Below are positions 45,598 through 46,365 of a DNA stretch of 46,365 nt, one piece after another. This stretch comes from Chloroflexota bacterium (GTDB lineage Bacteria > Chloroflexota > Anaerolineae > Aggregatilineales > J027), in assembly GCA_022616515.1 (NCBI GenBank), contig JAKEEQ010000204.1, positions 1 through 46,365 on the forward strand, written 5' to 3'. The notes under the pieces were generated by a model, which saw nothing but the letters and a program-made list of their open reading frames with translations, was not told the DNA's origin and searched no databases. Positions within the stretch are counted from its first letter, which is position 1. Each line of letters begins with the position of its first letter. Position numbers and translations under genes: made by a program.

Positions 45598-46362
45598 TCA
45601 ATTTTGGATTACTGGATACAGGCCAGTAAAGCCTAATTCTCTTGACAATTCACAACCGGCAGTCATCACTACGCTGGCAAATTCGCCAATAAGCTCCAGC
45701 GGCAGGCGGATAGAAGGACCGGAAATCCCGATGACGCCTATCACGATCCCGACATCGTTAAACACAGGTGCTGCGATACACCGCACCCCAACTTCATTCT
45801 CTTCATCGTCCAGTGCGTATCCGAGAGAACGGATCTCCGCGAGGTGATCCACCAATTGCTCTAGATCCGTGATGGTATTGTCGGTCAAACCGGGCAGTTC
45901 CATTGGCAGGGGATAATCGCCAAACGCAATCAGGCCCTTGCCCAGTGCTGTATTGTGTAAATGGAGCAATCGTCCGGTTTGCCCGACCACGCGCAGCAGG
46001 GATGTTTCCGGCTGCACATCATCACAAACCATTGCTTTGCCGGAGGAGTAAACGCCAATATGCGAACATTCGCCGGTTTGCTCGGCTAATCGGTTGATAA
46101 ATGGTCGTGCTGCCTCGCGAAAGGAATACTGATTGATCAGTTGCCAGCCAATCGAATAGAACTGTTTGCCGAGTTTATAGGAGCGGGAGTTTTTTTCCTG
46201 CTGTACATAGCCGTAGTTCTCCATCGTTTTCAGTAAACGGGAGACCGTGCTTTTATCCACCTCCAGAATATCCGCAAGTTGGGTAACACTACATGCCTCG
46301 CCAGAATGTGCCATGATGTCGAGGATGAGCAACCCTCGTGCCAGTGATTGAATTTCACGCAT
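45598..46362 (-). CDS. IclR-family transcriptional regulator
   Basis: The 254-residue protein has an N-terminal winged HTH (SVTQLADILEVDKSTVSRLLK, about 25-45) and the IclR effector domain (GECSHIGVYSSGKAMVCDD, LHLHNTALGKGLIAFG, VRCIAAPVFNDVGIVIGVIGISGP). The ATG at 46360-46362 lies 3 bp from the window edge, so the ribosome site and any earlier start cannot be checked; it may be incomplete at the 5' end. It precedes the transhydrogenase gene by 105 bp on the same strand, and the two may be one unit. Confidence 0.93.
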   Translation of the reverse strand: MREIQSLARGLLILDIMAHSGEACSVTQLADILEVDKSTVSRLLKTMENYGYVQQEKNSRSYKLGKQFYSIGWQLINQYSFREAARPFINRLAEQTGECSHIGVYSSGKAMVCDDVQPETSLLRVVGQTGRLLHLHNTALGKGLIAFGDYPLPMELPGLTDNTITDLEQLVDHLAEIRSLGYALDDEENEVGVRCIAAPVFNDVGIVIGVIGISGPSIRLPLELIGEFASVVMTAGCELSRELGFTGLYPVIQN

Positions 46363-46365
46363 ACC

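Noticed and set aside
1..46365. CRISPR arrays, tRNA or rRNA genes, prophage modules
   Set aside because: I saw no regularly spaced repeats, no tRNA-like cloverleaf with conserved loops, no rRNA stretches and no phage structural genes besides the baseplate-J-like insert inside a permease.

Overview
The window most likely comes from a member of the Chloroflexota (Anaerolineae-like). Supporting signs are secreted ABC solute-binding proteins with plain, non-lipoprotein signal peptides, a giant Ser/Thr kinase-nSTAND-WD40 protein, a baseplate-J-like sequence, and a form I aerobic CO dehydrogenase cluster next to large sugar-uptake operons. This placement is inferred from gene content; no rRNA or other phylogenetic marker was tested.

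Layout. (1) 1-8.4 kb: housekeeping and signalling genes. These are the end of an unknown gene, a MaoC-type hydratase, the DNA clamp dnaN with a clear terminator, a divergent recJ-yigZ pair, a soluble TPR histidine kinase, and a secreted clan GH-A-like protein that lacks the usual acid/base Glu. (2) 8.6-16.1 kb: an aerobic CO dehydrogenase cluster in the order coxD-coxE-coxM-coxS-coxL-coxF. CoxL carries the form I signature AYRCSFR. The CoxF/XdhC protein is fused to two Cys-rich YHS domains. (3) 16.1-17.6 kb: a gene graveyard with broken pieces of a GH78 rhamnosidase, a YVTN-type propeller, a Rieske protein and possibly a transposase, plus a 73-bp cloverleaf palindrome. (4) 17.6-26.6 kb, minus strand: a LacI-controlled glycoside operon (lacI, binding protein, two permeases, an 809-aa secreted multidomain protein, DUF624, GH130). 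It has a near-consensus promoter whose start site is covered by a palindromic operator. (5) 26.7-35.6 kb: a second sugar regulon (pgmB, GH65 phosphorylase, lacI, binding protein, two permeases, DUF624). Three copies of a 12-bp TTAAACGTTTAA-like operator sit at its three promoters. One permease carries a roughly 185-residue insert resembling phage baseplate J. (6) 35.7-46.4 kb: the 1589-aa kinase-LuxR-nSTAND1-WD40 protein, a divergent small secreted protein, an O-antigen ligase/polymerase-like membrane protein, a thioesterase, a hydroxyacid-oxoacid transhydrogenase and an IclR regulator.

How the parts work together. The second sugar regulon forms a coherent path: import of an alpha-glucobiose, phosphorolysis by GH65 to beta-glucose-1-phosphate, then PgmB to glucose-6-phosphate. 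The first probably imports a beta-mannoside or similar glycan fragment for GH130. The cox cluster would supply electrons from atmospheric CO, so the organism looks like a heterotroph that supplements growth or survival with CO oxidation. The strongest candidates for undescribed biology are the CoxF-YHS fusion (possible copper handling for the Mo-Cu site), the permease with a baseplate-J-like insert, and the kinase-LuxR-STAND fusion.
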